64,000 bases of DNA. Source: Thraustochytrium sp. TN22. Lineage: Eukaryota > Sar > Bigyra > Thraustochytrida > Thraustochytriidae. Below, piece after piece: positions 48,051-58,000 of the stretch. The stretch's first letter is position 1. Every line of letters begins with the position of its first letter. The translations under genes and the position numbers were made by a program. The notes under the pieces are model-generated. The model saw only the letters and a program-made list of their open reading frames with translations. It ran no database searches and was not told the origin of the DNA. The stretch spans positions 124,001-188,000 of the forward strand of contig JABLUY010000029.1 of NCBI GenBank assembly GCA_013306675.1, in the 5' to 3' direction.

Positions 48051-50336
48051 TCAGAGAGAGAGGGTCTGGCCGCCGACCACCCACTCCACTGCCTCGACGC
48101 CGGGGGAGCGGCGCATCTTCATGCTGTAAATGAGGAGCGCGACGGCCTGCAGGGCGTTCTGGCGGCCGGAGCGCACGTTCCAGGGGCAACCGTGGAAGTG
48201 AACCTGGAAGTGCGGCACGGTGCGGCCGTCCGGTGTGGGGACCGTGGTGCGCTCGAAGCCCCACCAGCGCCGCGCCGCGAAGAAACCGGGCTCCGGAAGG
48301 TCGCGGTTCGAGTTCCCCAAAAGCATCTGCCGGTGGTCCTCAAGGTGCATGGCGCGCTTGAGCCAGTCGCACGCAATGTGCAGGAGGACGTCCGCGTCGT
48401 AGGGAGGCGCCGTCGCGTCCCACTGGTACTTGCTGAGCCGGTCCGGGCTGCCGAAGAGCGCCTTGAGCCGCGCCAGCACCGTTGCCTTCGTGTACGTGCC
48501 TTGGCCTGCCTCCACGAGCGGGGTGGCGACCATGGTTAGCGAGCGCTCCAGGCGCACGCGCTCGTCCAGAAGCCGCGTCGCCGTGCCCATGTCCTGCTGC
48601 GCCTGCATGAGGACCTGCTGGTTCCCAGGGTGCCGCCCCACGAGCGCCTCATAGTACTGCATGGCGCGCCTCCGCGCCATCTCCAGCGGCTGCAGCTGCA
48701 GCAGCCGCTGCTGCTGCTCCTGCAGCTGGTTCGGCGTCTGCATCAGCGGGGCCGGCGGGGACAGCAGCGACGCCTGTGGCATGCCCCCCATCGATGGCGT
48801 CGTCAGCGCCAGCATCTGCATGCGCATCTGCTGCTCCTGCTGCACCCGCGCGAGCGCGCCGCCGTCCATCGCTAGCCAGCCTCCTTGCTGAGGTTGTTGT
48901 TGTTGTTGTTGCAGCTGCTGCTGGAGCAGCTCCATGAGCTGCAGCTGCTGCTGCAGGTCGCCAAGAGGGAGAGAGCGTGCGTCCAGACTCTGGTCCAGCA
49001 TCGCGTACGAGAATACCTCGCTGTTCAGTTCCACGAGCTGGCGCGCATTGCGCTCCAGCGGCTCGATCACGTTCTCGCGGGCGTATTTGGACAGTGCGCG
49101 CGTCAGATTGTCGGTCCAGTCGTCAATCACATGCGCCACAGGCTGGCTCGCGCGCGCGCCACTCGAGGTCACCACGCTTTGGTCCCAATCCACCTTGAGC
49201 GACTGCAAGAGCGAGTACGCGCGCTCGTCCATGTTGCTCAGCATGCTGGCCGAATCGCCGTACGGCGACGCGCGCGCCAGCAGCGGCGAGGCGCACGTCG
49301 GGCACGTCGACTGCGGCGTGCCGCTTGGCGTCACCATGATCGATCCGGATCCCGTCATCGGGCTGTGCGCCGGCACGCCCGCGAACGCGCCGTTGCCGCC
49401 CGTGTAGCCGCCCGGGTACACGCCGTTGCCCCCCGACGGCGTCGCGCGCAACGACGCCAGGTACTGCGCCGCGCCCGAGCTCACAGCGCGTCCGCCATAG
49501 CCGCTTGGGCTGTGCGCCAGCGAGGGACTTGACCGAAACTGCGCGGCCTTGCGCCGCCGTACGCTGTACGCCGCGGCGCTCGACGGCGTACTGTACGAGA
49601 CCTTGCGCGCCGATTCGGGCGTCTCCGGCAGCAGCTCCGCCGCCGGGTCGGCCCGCAGCCGCCTCGGCGTCTGCGCGCCGCCGTATGCATGGGCCTCCGC
49701 TTCGGCCTCCTCGTCTGCGTTCGTCGTCGCAGCCGCCGCCGCCGCGTCCTTGCTGCTCCCACTGAAGCGGGAGCGATCCTCGCGAATCGCCTCGCGCAGC
49801 GCCTTGCCGCCCGGCCCTAGCGCCAGCAGCTGCGACTGCGCCGCTGACAGTGAGTCTCCTGCGCCGCGCAGCGCGCCGCCCAGCGAGGACGTCAGCGACC
49901 GCGCCATCATGGACGGCCCGCCCTGCAGCACGCGCACCGCCAGGGCCACGCACACCACCACGGCGATGCGTAGCGCCACCAAGACGGCGCCCAGCGCCGT
50001 CGCCTGCTCGCCCTCATATGTCGGCCCCACGCCAGCCGCCAGCTGCAGCGTCAGCAGCGCGAGGCCCAGCCGCCGCAGCACGCCGGCTGTCTCTGTCTCC
50101 TCCGGCTCGAGAAGCTGCGCCTGCGCTGCGTGCCGCGCCTGCTCTGCCGTCTGCGCCTCGGCGCCACGCGCTGCGCGCGCCGCCGTGTCGTCCACCTGCA
50201 CGAGCGCCAGCGCCGCCGCCGCCAGCACCACCGCCGCGACGGCCGCCGCTCGCAGCGCGCGCCGCCGCGCGCGCGCGCGGTGGAGCTCCACGTGCGCGTC
50301 CAGCGCCGCGCGCGGGCCCGCCCGCGCTGCCTCCAT
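48051..50336 (-). CDS. TMEM209: TMEM209-like nuclear envelope protein
   Basis: The ATG at 50336 (MEAARAGPRAALDAHVEL) gives 761 residues; the frame is open much further upstream over the kinesin gene, which is a shadow. Two membrane segments lie at about 25-45 and in the region 88-140. Then comes a long Ser/Ala-rich and Gln-rich linker (about 150-530), and the conserved C-terminal part (about 535-761) with GRQNALQAVALLIYSMKMRR, matching the end of TMEM209 (cytochrome b561 N-terminal-like family). Human TMEM209 has 561 residues and is found at the nuclear envelope near pore proteins. A poly-Gln stretch (about 475-485) is encoded by CAA/CAG. The gene is head-to-head with a kinesin, 180 bp apart. 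Confidence 0.85.
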   Translation of the reverse strand: MEAARAGPRAALDAHVELHRARARRRALRAAAVAAVVLAAAALALVQVDDTAARAARGAEAQTAEQARHAAQAQLLEPEETETAGVLRRLGLALLTLQLAAGVGPTYEGEQATALGAVLVALRIAVVVCVALAVRVLQGGPSMMARSLTSSLGGALRGAGDSLSAAQSQLLALGPGGKALREAIREDRSRFSGSSKDAAAAAATTNADEEAEAEAHAYGGAQTPRRLRADPAAELLPETPESARKVSYSTPSSAAAYSVRRRKAAQFRSSPSLAHSPSGYGGRAVSSGAAQYLASLRATPSGGNGVYPGGYTGGNGAFAGVPAHSPMTGSGSIMVTPSGTPQSTCPTCASPLLARASPYGDSASMLSNMDERAYSLLQSLKVDWDQSVVTSSGARASQPVAHVIDDWTDNLTRALSKYARENVIEPLERNARQLVELNSEVFSYAMLDQSLDARSLPLGDLQQQLQLMELLQQQLQQQQQQPQQGGWLAMDGGALARVQQEQQMRMQMLALTTPSMGGMPQASLLSPPAPLMQTPNQLQEQQQRLLQLQPLEMARRRAMQYYEALVGRHPGNQQVLMQAQQDMGTATRLLDERVRLERSLTMVATPLVEAGQGTYTKATVLARLKALFGSPDRLSKYQWDATAPPYDADVLLHIACDWLKRAMHLEDHRQMLLGNSNRDLPEPGFFAARRWWGFERTTVPTPDGRTVPHFQVHFHGCPWNVRSGRQNALQAVALLIYSMKMRRSPGVEAVEWVVGGQTLSL

Positions 50337-50516
50337 CGCGCCGCCGCGCCGCCGCCGCCGCGCGCTTCGAGGTCTGCGGTTGGAGATGGAGGATGAGATA
50401 GATGGCTTGGCTTGGCTTGGCTTGGCCTGGCCTGGCCAGTGCCAAGGCAAAGTAGTTTTCAAACGGGCGGCCGCAGCCCGCGGCGCCCCACCCCCCACCG
50501 CCCCCGCCCCGCGGCG
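50337..50516. promoter_or_regulatory. Short bidirectional promoter region (inferred)
   Basis: Only 180 bp separate the ATGs of the divergent TMEM209-like and kinesin-7-like genes, so both promoters must overlap. It contains GCTTG pentamers (about 50402-50430, with GGCCT variants). No TATA box is seen. Confidence 0.5.
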
Positions 50517-53500
50517 ATGATGCGCGCGGGGAACGCGGCCAGCGACGCCGCCGCGCGCAGCCCGCCGCTGTACCCGGCGACACCCGGCGCGCGGCCGGCG
50601 GCGCGGCCGGCGGCCATGGCCAGCGGCATCGTGGACCCGGGCGGGAAAAACCGCGGCGACGCCCGTCAGGACAGCGCCAGCGAGGCCAGCGCGGAGGACC
50701 TCGACCGCGTGCTGGTAGGCGTGCGCGTGCGGCCGCTGCTGGACGCCGAGGCGAAGACCTCCTCGCGGGTGTCCTGGGCGTGGGATGAACAGCAGGTCGA
50801 GTCCAAGGACGTCGACTTCCAGTCGCTCTCCGAGGCCGAGGCCGCGCACATGCCGGACGCGCGGCGCAGCAGGTTCGCCTTCGACCGCGTCTTCGCGCCC
50901 GACGAGCAAAATGCCGACGTCTACGCGGACCAGGTCGCGGCGCTCATCGAGCGCGTCGTCGAAGGCTATAACGCCACCATCCTGGCCTACGGCCAGACCA
51001 CAAGCGGCAAGACGCACACCATCACCGGCTCGCCCGAGGAGAAGGGCGTCCTCCAGCTCGCGCTCGAAGATCTCTTCGCGCTCATGCACAAGGACGGCTT
51101 CGACCGCGACTATCGCTTCGTGGTGCGCGCCTCCTACTGCGAGATCTACCGCGACGTCGTGCGTGACCTGCTCGACCCAGCCAAGCATCACCTCAGCATC
51201 GTCGACGACCCAAAGCGCGGGCCCTGCGTGCGCGGACTCACCGAGACCGTCGTCCACTCCGCGCAAGACGCGCTCGACGTTGTGGCGCGAGGCCAGGCGG
51301 CGCGCCAGGTCGGCGCCACCGGCATGTCCGAGGCCAGCAGCCGCTCGCACGCCATCTTTCAAGTTCGCGTCGAGAGCCGTCCTCGCCTCGACGCGGCAGT
51401 CGCAGGCTCTGGTGCTGGTGCAGGCGCCAGCGCCGGCGCTGGCGACGCCGCGCTGCGCAAGTGGGCCGGCGCCTACGAGACGCCGCTCGCCTCCTCCACG
51501 CTCAGCGTCATCGACCTCGCCGGCAGCGAACGCGTCTCCAAGACGCGCGCGCGCGGCGACCGTCTCAAGGAAGCTGGCTTCATTAATGCCAGCCTCGCCG
51601 CGCTCGGAAATGTCATCGCCGCCATCAACGCCGACGCCGCGCACGTCCCGTATCGTTCCAGCAAGCTCACGCGCCTGCTCTCCTCCGCCCTCGGCGGCAA
51701 CTCGTACACCGCCATGATTTGCTGCGTCTCCCCCTCCTTCTTGCACCACGACGAGTCGCGCTCCACGCTGCAGTTCGCGCACCGCGCCAGCAAGGTCAAG
51801 ACGCACGCCCGCCTCAATCAGGGCGAGACCGGCGACAGCATCCTGCACGCCTTCCGCACGCAGGTTGACTCGCTCCAGCGCGAGCTCGCGCTCAATGTCT
51901 CCGAGAAGGAGTCGCTCCAGGAGCAGGTGCACGCGCTCGAGCGCAAGCTGCACAGCTCGCTCAGTCGCTCGCTGCAAACACCCCGCTTCCAGCGCCATCG
52001 CTCGCTCATCCCGCAGACCGCGGCGCGCCCGCGTCAGCGCGCCGGCTTCGCGGCCATCCCGGACGCCCCGCTCACCGTCGCCCGCCTGCAGCCCACCGTG
52101 CGCTTCCTCGCCGACGAGGCCGACGCGAACGACGCGAACGACATCGAGGCCAAGCACAGCGCCTCCTTCGGGCCCTCCACGCTCCGCACTGACGACGAGG
52201 GCAGCGGCGGCAGCGGCGGCGACGACGAGGGCGGCACGGCGCTTGTGCCCTGCGTAGACATTGACGCGCTCGAGCACGAGCTCGTCCTGCGCGACAAAAA
52301 TGTCGCCACGGCCAAGTCCATTCTCCTCGGCGCGCGAGCCAAGCTCCGCGACTATCTTGTCCATTCGCCATCGGTAGCTGCCGCCGTCTCCGTGGGGCTG
52401 CAGCACGACATCGAGCCCGATCGCAAAGATGCAGGCCTGCGCGCCGACCTCGACGACGCGCGCCGCGCCCTGCGCGAGGAGAAGGACGCACGCGCCCAGC
52501 TCGAGCAGCGCGAAGCGCAGCTCAGAGCCGACCTCGAGCGCCGCCTGCAGGCCGCGCAAGACCATGCGTCCGAGCGCCTCAAGGCGATGGAGCGCGACCT
52601 TGAGCGCGCCACGGCGGAGCGCACCAAAGCCCTCGAACGCGACCTCGAGCGCGCCAAGGCCTCGCTGGAGGCCGCCGACGTGTCCGCGCGTGACCTCCTT
52701 GCGCCCACCTTCCAGGTCCTCAGCAGTCTCGTCGCGAACGACAAAAGTGGGCCCGCCATCGACGATGACGAGCGCCACGACAACGACAACGACAACGACG
52801 ACGCGAAGGGTAGTAACAACGACGACGGCGCTGTGGCAGGGCCCATGGAGAAGCCAACCCGCCAAGCGACGCTCGACCTCCTGCGCGATCTGCGCAGACT
52901 GGCCGAGGAGGCCGCCGTCATGGATGCACGCCGCCGCAACGAGATGCACGAGCGGGACGAGGCGCTGACCAAGCTGCAGGAGCAGGTCGACGCACTGCGT
53001 GCCGATGCACAGAGCGCCGGCGGCCTCAAGGCCCAGCTGCAGGCCGCCACAACTGCCACCGAGTCGCTCGAGCAGAGCCTCGCCGACACGCAGGAGCAGC
53101 TTGCCGCCGCGGCCTCAGCCAGAGAGGACGCAGCCTCGCGCACGGCCAGCTTGCAGGAGGAGCTCCGGCGCGCTTCGGAGCGCCATGAGGCGCTGCAGGC
53201 CAAGCTGCAGACCCACATCCAAGAGAGCGACCGCCACAAGGAGCGCGCAGCGGCGCAGAACGACCGCCTCAAGGCCTTGGAAGACGCCCTCGACGACGCG
53301 CGCGCCCACGGCGAGGACGCAGACGCCTTGAAGCACAAGGTGGACCGTCTGCAGAAAGAGCTCCACGAGGCCCGAGAGGAGGCCGACCGCCTGCGCGAGG
53401 AGGCCAAGTCCCGGCAGGCCGAGCATGAGAACGCCAGGAGCGCTCACGAGACCAAGACCACTCGTCTGCGGCAGGAGCTGGAGGAGGCGCGGCAGGGCGC

Positions 53501-56495
53501 CGAGCGCCTTCAAGAGGAGCTTCGCGCCGCGGTGGCGGATGCCCAGGCGGCGCACCGCGAGGAAGTGGAGCGTCTGCAGAGCGCCCTGGTCGCCGCAAAC
53601 GCACGGCGCGACGAGGTGGAGGCCAGTCTGGGCGAACAGGCCGCCATCGCGCAGCGTGTCGCATCGCTACAGACCGAACTGCAGCAGCTGCGGGAGACCG
53701 TGGAGCGCGCCGAGCAGGAGAAGGCCCGCCTCCGTCAGGCGGCAGAGGAGCGCTCGGGCGAGCTTGAGACAGCTTTGGCCAGTGCCCAAGCCAAGCTCGC
53801 CGAGGCGAAGTCGGCGCAGTCCGACAAGGTTCACGAGCTGACCGCGGTGGTCCGCTCGCGCGACGCCCAGGTCGCGGACCTGCAGTCTGCAGTGGACGGA
53901 CGGCAGCAGCTTGCCGAGAAAAAGCTGCTCGAGCTCGCGGACCGCCTCAACAGTTTCGAGGAAGAAAATCAGCGCATCCGCGGCGAGCTCGCCACGAAGC
54001 AAACCGTCAACATGGAGCTCATGGAGCGCTTGGACAAGGGCCAGGCCGACGCCGGGAACCGCGAGAAGGACCTTCTCGAGCGGCTCCAGAGCGCGCAGGC
54101 CGCCCTGCAAAAGAGCGAGTCGCGTGCCGCGGAGAAGGACAAGGAGACCTCTCGCAGAGCCGAGGCGGACCGTGGCGAGGTGGCTGCTTTGAAGGAGCGC
54201 CTGCGCGAGAGTGAGGCCGCGGCGGCCGAGTCTGCACATCGCCTGCGCGATGCCGAGGCCCTCGCAAGGGCGCGCGCTACTGAGGTGAGTGCCTCGCTCC
54301 AGGACGCGGACGAGGCGCGCAGGGCCGTGCGCACCTTGGAGGCGCGCGTGGACGAGCTGCGCGCTGCTCTGGAAAAGGCGAACGTCGAGGCACGCGAGGG
54401 CGAGGAGGTGACGCAGCTCCGCGCCCGCGTTGGTAAGCAGGGCGCCCATCTCGAGGCGCAAAAGGCCCGCATTGCAGCGCTCGAGCGGGACCTAGAGAAT
54501 CGCCAGCGGGACGAGAGCCTCGCAAGCACGCGTGTGTCGCGCGCCGAGAAGCGCGCCGAGCGGTACGCCCGTGAGCTCGCCGCGTCAGAGGAGGCACTCA
54601 AGGAGGTGCGCGCGGCTCTGCGGCGCGCCAAGCGCGGCGAGGCGCGCAACACCAAGGTCGTCCAGCGCGCGCGCCGGCAGCTCTGCCTGGCCATTTTCAT
54701 CGCGAGCGTGCACCGCAGCGCGTGCCGCGCGCACCGCCTCGGCCTTAAGCGCGCCGCGCGAGTCCACCAGGCCGCCACGAAGAGGTTCGAGCTCAAGGTG
54801 GAGGCTGCGCGCGCCCAGACGGCGCGTCTTGAGGCGGAGTCCCGCAATCTGGCTGGCGCGCTCCAGCGCTGGGATCGACCTGGCTCCGGGTCCGAGGCTG
54901 GCGTCTCGCAGCTGCAGGCCGCGCTAGGGCAGCTCCAGAGCGCTCTTGGGGCGCGCGACAAGGAAGTGGCCAAGCTCAGGGATGCGCTCGCGCGGTCGGA
55001 AGACGCGCACGCCCAGGAGCAGACACAGGCCGCGGCGCTCCGTCACAAGCTGGAGCGCGCCGAGACGGAGCGCTCCAGCGCGCTCGAGGCGAGCCGCCAG
55101 CTGCAGTCGCAGCTCTTTGCAGCACGAGCCGAGGACTCGCAGGAGGTGCGCGCAGCCCGGCAGGAGGCCGACGTGGCGGCGCTCGCCATCTGCCGCGCCC
55201 TGGACCACATGCAGGGCCGTGGCGCGGCCTCGCCACACCTGGGTCCCGTCGAGTTGGCCGAGCGCCTGGACCGCGCTCTGGCGGCACGTAGGGCCTCCTC
55301 CTCCTCCTCGTCCGTTGGCGGCGTCGGCGTCGGCGTTGGCGGCGAGGCCGCTCCGCTGGACACGAGCGCGGTCGCAGGCCTCAAGTCTTCGCAGGCGGCC
55401 CTCGAGCACCGCGTGCAGGAGCTCGAGGCGGAAAACCTCATGCTCCGCCAACAGGCGCGGGCCAGTGAGGCGCGGGCTGCGACGTCGGCCGTGCGGGAGA
55501 CGGAGGCGCAGGCCGGCCGCTCCATCCACCGCCTGGAACGCAAGCTCGACCACCTGGAGCGTGTGCTGCAAGAGAAGGACGCTCAAGTTGCCGAGTTCCA
55601 GCAGGAGACCGCGGAGGTGAGCAAGCTGTTGGCACAGCGCGACCGCGACCTGACCGCTGCCAGGCAGGCTACCGCTGCGGCCGAGCAGGCCGCAGCGCAG
55701 GCCCGAGCCGACTTGTCCGATGCGCGGGCGAAGCTGCGCAGTGCCAGCGTTGGCGAGCGCGCCCACGCCCACGACCGCGAGGCCGAGGCCGCAGCCGCAG
55801 CCGAGGGCGAGGCACGCCTCGCCCGGGAGGTGGAGCGCCTGCGCAAGGAGTTGCGTCAGACCCAGATTAAGTTGGACCAGCAGCGCGCGCGTGAGCCGCA
55901 GTCCACCGCATGGGAGGCACTCGCCACGCCACGGCCCGAAGCGGAGGACGGGGGTGCAGAGGATGACGACGGCCTTGCCGACGCGCTCTGGACCGGCAAG
56001 AGGGAGAGCAAGGACGCTGTGGTGGCCGCTGACGAGCGCGACGCGCGGCTCGAGGCCGCCGGCGCATCCCCATTTCCGGTCTTCGCGACGCCTATTCCGA
56101 CGCAGCGCGGCGGCAACTGGCGAGCCACGCCGGGGACTGCGGGTTCGCAGACGAGCACCGTGCTCATCGAGGAGCTGCGCAGGTCTGCGGACCGGCAAAT
56201 TGATGCCCTGCGCGCCGGCAACCACGAGCTACGTGCCGCTTTTGAGGAGAAGGAGCGGCAACTCAGTCTCGTGCTCGGGCTCATGGAGGAGAGCGAAGCG
56301 GACTTTCACCAGCTGCTCGATCTCATCGAACGTTTCAACCACAACAGCGAGGACTACGCGGACCAGCTCGCGCGAGTCAAGGCCCACATGGAACGCCTCT
56401 TGGTTTGGCAGAACCGCAAGCGCGAGCAGCGCCGCCGCTCCAGGCAAGACCACGTCCCCGCGGGGGAACGGGCAGCGCTCTCCTCTCCTGCATAG
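50517..56495 (+). CDS. Kinesin-7/CENP-E-like motor, 1992 residues
   Basis: The ATG at 50517 gives 1992 residues, with another ATG directly after it at 50520. The N-terminal motor (about 65-440) has the nucleotide motifs G159-QTTSGK-T166, SSRSHAIF (switch I) and DLAGSERVSKT (switch II), then HVPYRSSKLTRLLSSALGG. The GVLQLALEDLF and YCEIYRDVVRDLL segments fit kinesin-7 (CENP-E). A Gly/Ala-rich insert (about 300-320) breaks the motor near its middle. From about 445 almost all the rest is coiled coil, with acidic Asp/Asn stretches near 755-775 and a few Ser/Gly linkers. CENP-E moves chromosomes to the spindle equator; here a mitotic role is inferred, not shown. Length (CENP-E about 2,700, plant kinesin-7 shorter) is within range. 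Confidence 0.92.
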   Translation: MMRAGNAASDAAARSPPLYPATPGARPAARPAAMASGIVDPGGKNRGDARQDSASEASAEDLDRVLVGVRVRPLLDAEAKTSSRVSWAWDEQQVESKDVDFQSLSEAEAAHMPDARRSRFAFDRVFAPDEQNADVYADQVAALIERVVEGYNATILAYGQTTSGKTHTITGSPEEKGVLQLALEDLFALMHKDGFDRDYRFVVRASYCEIYRDVVRDLLDPAKHHLSIVDDPKRGPCVRGLTETVVHSAQDALDVVARGQAARQVGATGMSEASSRSHAIFQVRVESRPRLDAAVAGSGAGAGASAGAGDAALRKWAGAYETPLASSTLSVIDLAGSERVSKTRARGDRLKEAGFINASLAALGNVIAAINADAAHVPYRSSKLTRLLSSALGGNSYTAMICCVSPSFLHHDESRSTLQFAHRASKVKTHARLNQGETGDSILHAFRTQVDSLQRELALNVSEKESLQEQVHALERKLHSSLSRSLQTPRFQRHRSLIPQTAARPRQRAGFAAIPDAPLTVARLQPTVRFLADEADANDANDIEAKHSASFGPSTLRTDDEGSGGSGGDDEGGTALVPCVDIDALEHELVLRDKNVATAKSILLGARAKLRDYLVHSPSVAAAVSVGLQHDIEPDRKDAGLRADLDDARRALREEKDARAQLEQREAQLRADLERRLQAAQDHASERLKAMERDLERATAERTKALERDLERAKASLEAADVSARDLLAPTFQVLSSLVANDKSGPAIDDDERHDNDNDNDDAKGSNNDDGAVAGPMEKPTRQATLDLLRDLRRLAEEAAVMDARRRNEMHERDEALTKLQEQVDALRADAQSAGGLKAQLQAATTATESLEQSLADTQEQLAAAASAREDAASRTASLQEELRRASERHEALQAKLQTHIQESDRHKERAAAQNDRLKALEDALDDARAHGEDADALKHKVDRLQKELHEAREEADRLREEAKSRQAEHENARSAHETKTTRLRQELEEARQGAERLQEELRAAVADAQAAHREEVERLQSALVAANARRDEVEASLGEQAAIAQRVASLQTELQQLRETVERAEQEKARLRQAAEERSGELETALASAQAKLAEAKSAQSDKVHELTAVVRSRDAQVADLQSAVDGRQQLAEKKLLELADRLNSFEEENQRIRGELATKQTVNMELMERLDKGQADAGNREKDLLERLQSAQAALQKSESRAAEKDKETSRRAEADRGEVAALKERLRESEAAAAESAHRLRDAEALARARATEVSASLQDADEARRAVRTLEARVDELRAALEKANVEAREGEEVTQLRARVGKQGAHLEAQKARIAALERDLENRQRDESLASTRVSRAEKRAERYARELAASEEALKEVRAALRRAKRGEARNTKVVQRARRQLCLAIFIASVHRSACRAHRLGLKRAARVHQAATKRFELKVEAARAQTARLEAESRNLAGALQRWDRPGSGSEAGVSQLQAALGQLQSALGARDKEVAKLRDALARSEDAHAQEQTQAAALRHKLERAETERSSALEASRQLQSQLFAARAEDSQEVRAARQEADVAALAICRALDHMQGRGAASPHLGPVELAERLDRALAARRASSSSSSVGGVGVGVGGEAAPLDTSAVAGLKSSQAALEHRVQELEAENLMLRQQARASEARAATSAVRETEAQAGRSIHRLERKLDHLERVLQEKDAQVAEFQQETAEVSKLLAQRDRDLTAARQATAAAEQAAAQARADLSDARAKLRSASVGERAHAHDREAEAAAAAEGEARLAREVERLRKELRQTQIKLDQQRAREPQSTAWEALATPRPEAEDGGAEDDDGLADALWTGKRESKDAVVAADERDARLEAAGASPFPVFATPIPTQRGGNWRATPGTAGSQTSTVLIEELRRSADRQIDALRAGNHELRAAFEEKERQLSLVLGLMEESEADFHQLLDLIERFNHNSEDYADQLARVKAHMERLLVWQNRKREQRRRSRQDHVPAGERAALSSPA

Positions 56496-56715
56496 GAGTG
56501 ATTGTGGAGAGAGGAGGACGTGTGTTGTCGCATCAGCAGATAGATTGTAGAGAAGACGTGTGTTGTCGACACAGCGAGACCTTTTATGTTGTAATACCTG
56601 ATACCAGCGGTCTGCAAGCTAAATCTCGACAGCCCAGCAAGGCTCCCACAAAACGTCAGCACGCGTTCTACTCGCGATGAATTGTCTATAGTGGCATGGG
56701 AGGGCGAGGACCTTT

Positions 56716-57390
56716 TTAGACGAGCTTCTTGGCGCGGAAGAAGTTCTTCAGGTGCACGACTTGCCAAATGCCCGAGAGCAGGAGGAGCAACGTCTGGAAC
56801 AGCGACCACCACATGATGCGGCTGTTGATGCGCTCGCCCTGGTCGCGGAAGTGCATCTCCTGCTCGCGCGAGTACTCGATCTCCTTGAGAATAACGTCGA
56901 CCTTGTTGTCCAGCTCCTGCACCTCGCGCTCCAGATTCGACAAGTGTTCCCGTCGAGCCGTTTCGCGCGTGATCTCAGAGTCTTTGCCGTGGATCTCCAG
57001 CTTGAGGTGGAACTTGGTGTTCTTGGTGCCGGACGGCCAAGCCTTTTTGGACCGGTCCCGCTCGACACAGATCATGTGCTCGCCCGACGCCGTCGCCTGG
57101 TATGCGAACCGGCCCGTGGCCTCCGCCGCCTCCGAGTAAACCTCCTCGCCATGTGCGTCGTAGACCTTGACAAGGATCGCCAGCCGCGCCGCCTCCGGAT
57201 GCTTGTACTCGCCGATGACCAAGAGATCCTCGGGCAGCTCCTCGATGAAGCACCGCGGCGTGCGGTCTGCCACGTAAAAGTACACGTCCGAGTCTAGCGC
57301 CGTCGCCACCGGCGCCGCCGCCAGCACCAGCACCAGCACCAGCAGCGCGCCCACCAACGCCGCCGTTGGCGTCCTCAAGGCGCTGGCCAT
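56716..57390 (-). CDS. p24/TMED cargo receptor
   Basis: This 224-residue protein is a textbook p24 family member: signal peptide (about 1-32), GOLD domain (about 33-130) with two cysteines (RCFIEE and MICVER) placed to form the disulfide, a coiled coil (about 145-190), one membrane helix (about 192-212), and a short tail ending HLKNFFRAKKLV. The FF and dilysine-like signals bind COPII and COPI. These receptors cycle between ER and Golgi and help to sort cargo such as GPI-anchored proteins. The tail and the TPRCFIEELPED segment are most like the p24-alpha (TMED4/9) group. The ATG at 57390 starts the signal peptide. Neighbours are not functionally linked. Confidence 0.95.
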   Translation of the reverse strand: MASALRTPTAALVGALLVLVLVLAAAPVATALDSDVYFYVADRTPRCFIEELPEDLLVIGEYKHPEAARLAILVKVYDAHGEEVYSEAAEATGRFAYQATASGEHMICVERDRSKKAWPSGTKNTKFHLKLEIHGKDSEITRETARREHLSNLEREVQELDNKVDVILKEIEYSREQEMHFRDQGERINSRIMWWSLFQTLLLLLSGIWQVVHLKNFFRAKKLV

Positions 57391-58000
57391 CGCCTCGATC
57401 GCCGTCGCCGGTTCGCCTGCGTGAGCGCGCGGCCTCCGCGGCCAGCCGCCGTCCCTCGGCCGCCGCCGCCGCCGCCGCCGCCGCTACGCCGCGCCAGGCA
57501 ACCTCGTGCGGTCTGCGTGGGGGTCACGCTTTTCTACTTTGTCTTTTGCGCTGCCAGCGCCGGCGTCTTGGCGAGTGAGGTCTTCGCGTTCGTACTACAA
57601 CAAGGCCCGGGTGCGTATGACCCCTCTTCGACGTCAAGCACGTGATGCTCGCGGCGGGCCCTCGCCTCGTGCTTAAAACGCTTGCTGTGCTCTGCTCACG
57701 TAGGTCATGTCATTGGTCATGGGGGGCTTCGAGGTGCAGCACATTCACAGCACATCAAAATCATGATACAACAGCCGGCCTCAAGCGAAAAGGGACACTC
57801 CCTCCATGATGGCGGCTTTACTGCTTCTTGCGCCATTGAGCGTGTGACGCTTTTTATTTTCCCCAGCAAGACGCTCGACGGTCGCCGCAGGAGGGACGCG
57901 GCAGCAAGAGTCGCTTCGCATCGTCATCGTGATCTCTTGGAGGCTGGCGACAGCTCTCCGCTTCAAAATAAGACAGATAGATTGGTACCATACAGTGTGT
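57391..58000. other. Spacer between two leftward genes
   Basis: It is the 5' flank of TMED and the 3' flank of the methyltransferase. It starts with CGCCGC triplets (about 57460-57490). A plus-strand frame there has one hydrophobic run and QQGPGAYDPSS but no ATG, so it is not called. No gene is supported. Confidence 0.5.

Noticed and set aside
50337-52949. Upstream extension of the TMEM209-like frame over the kinesin motor
   Set aside because: The kinesin motor on the plus strand is certain, and the extension has no similarity to TMEM209.
57421-57645. Plus-strand frame with a hydrophobic run and GPGAY
   Set aside because: It has no ATG, lies in the TMED 5' flank, and a single GPGAY can arise by chance.
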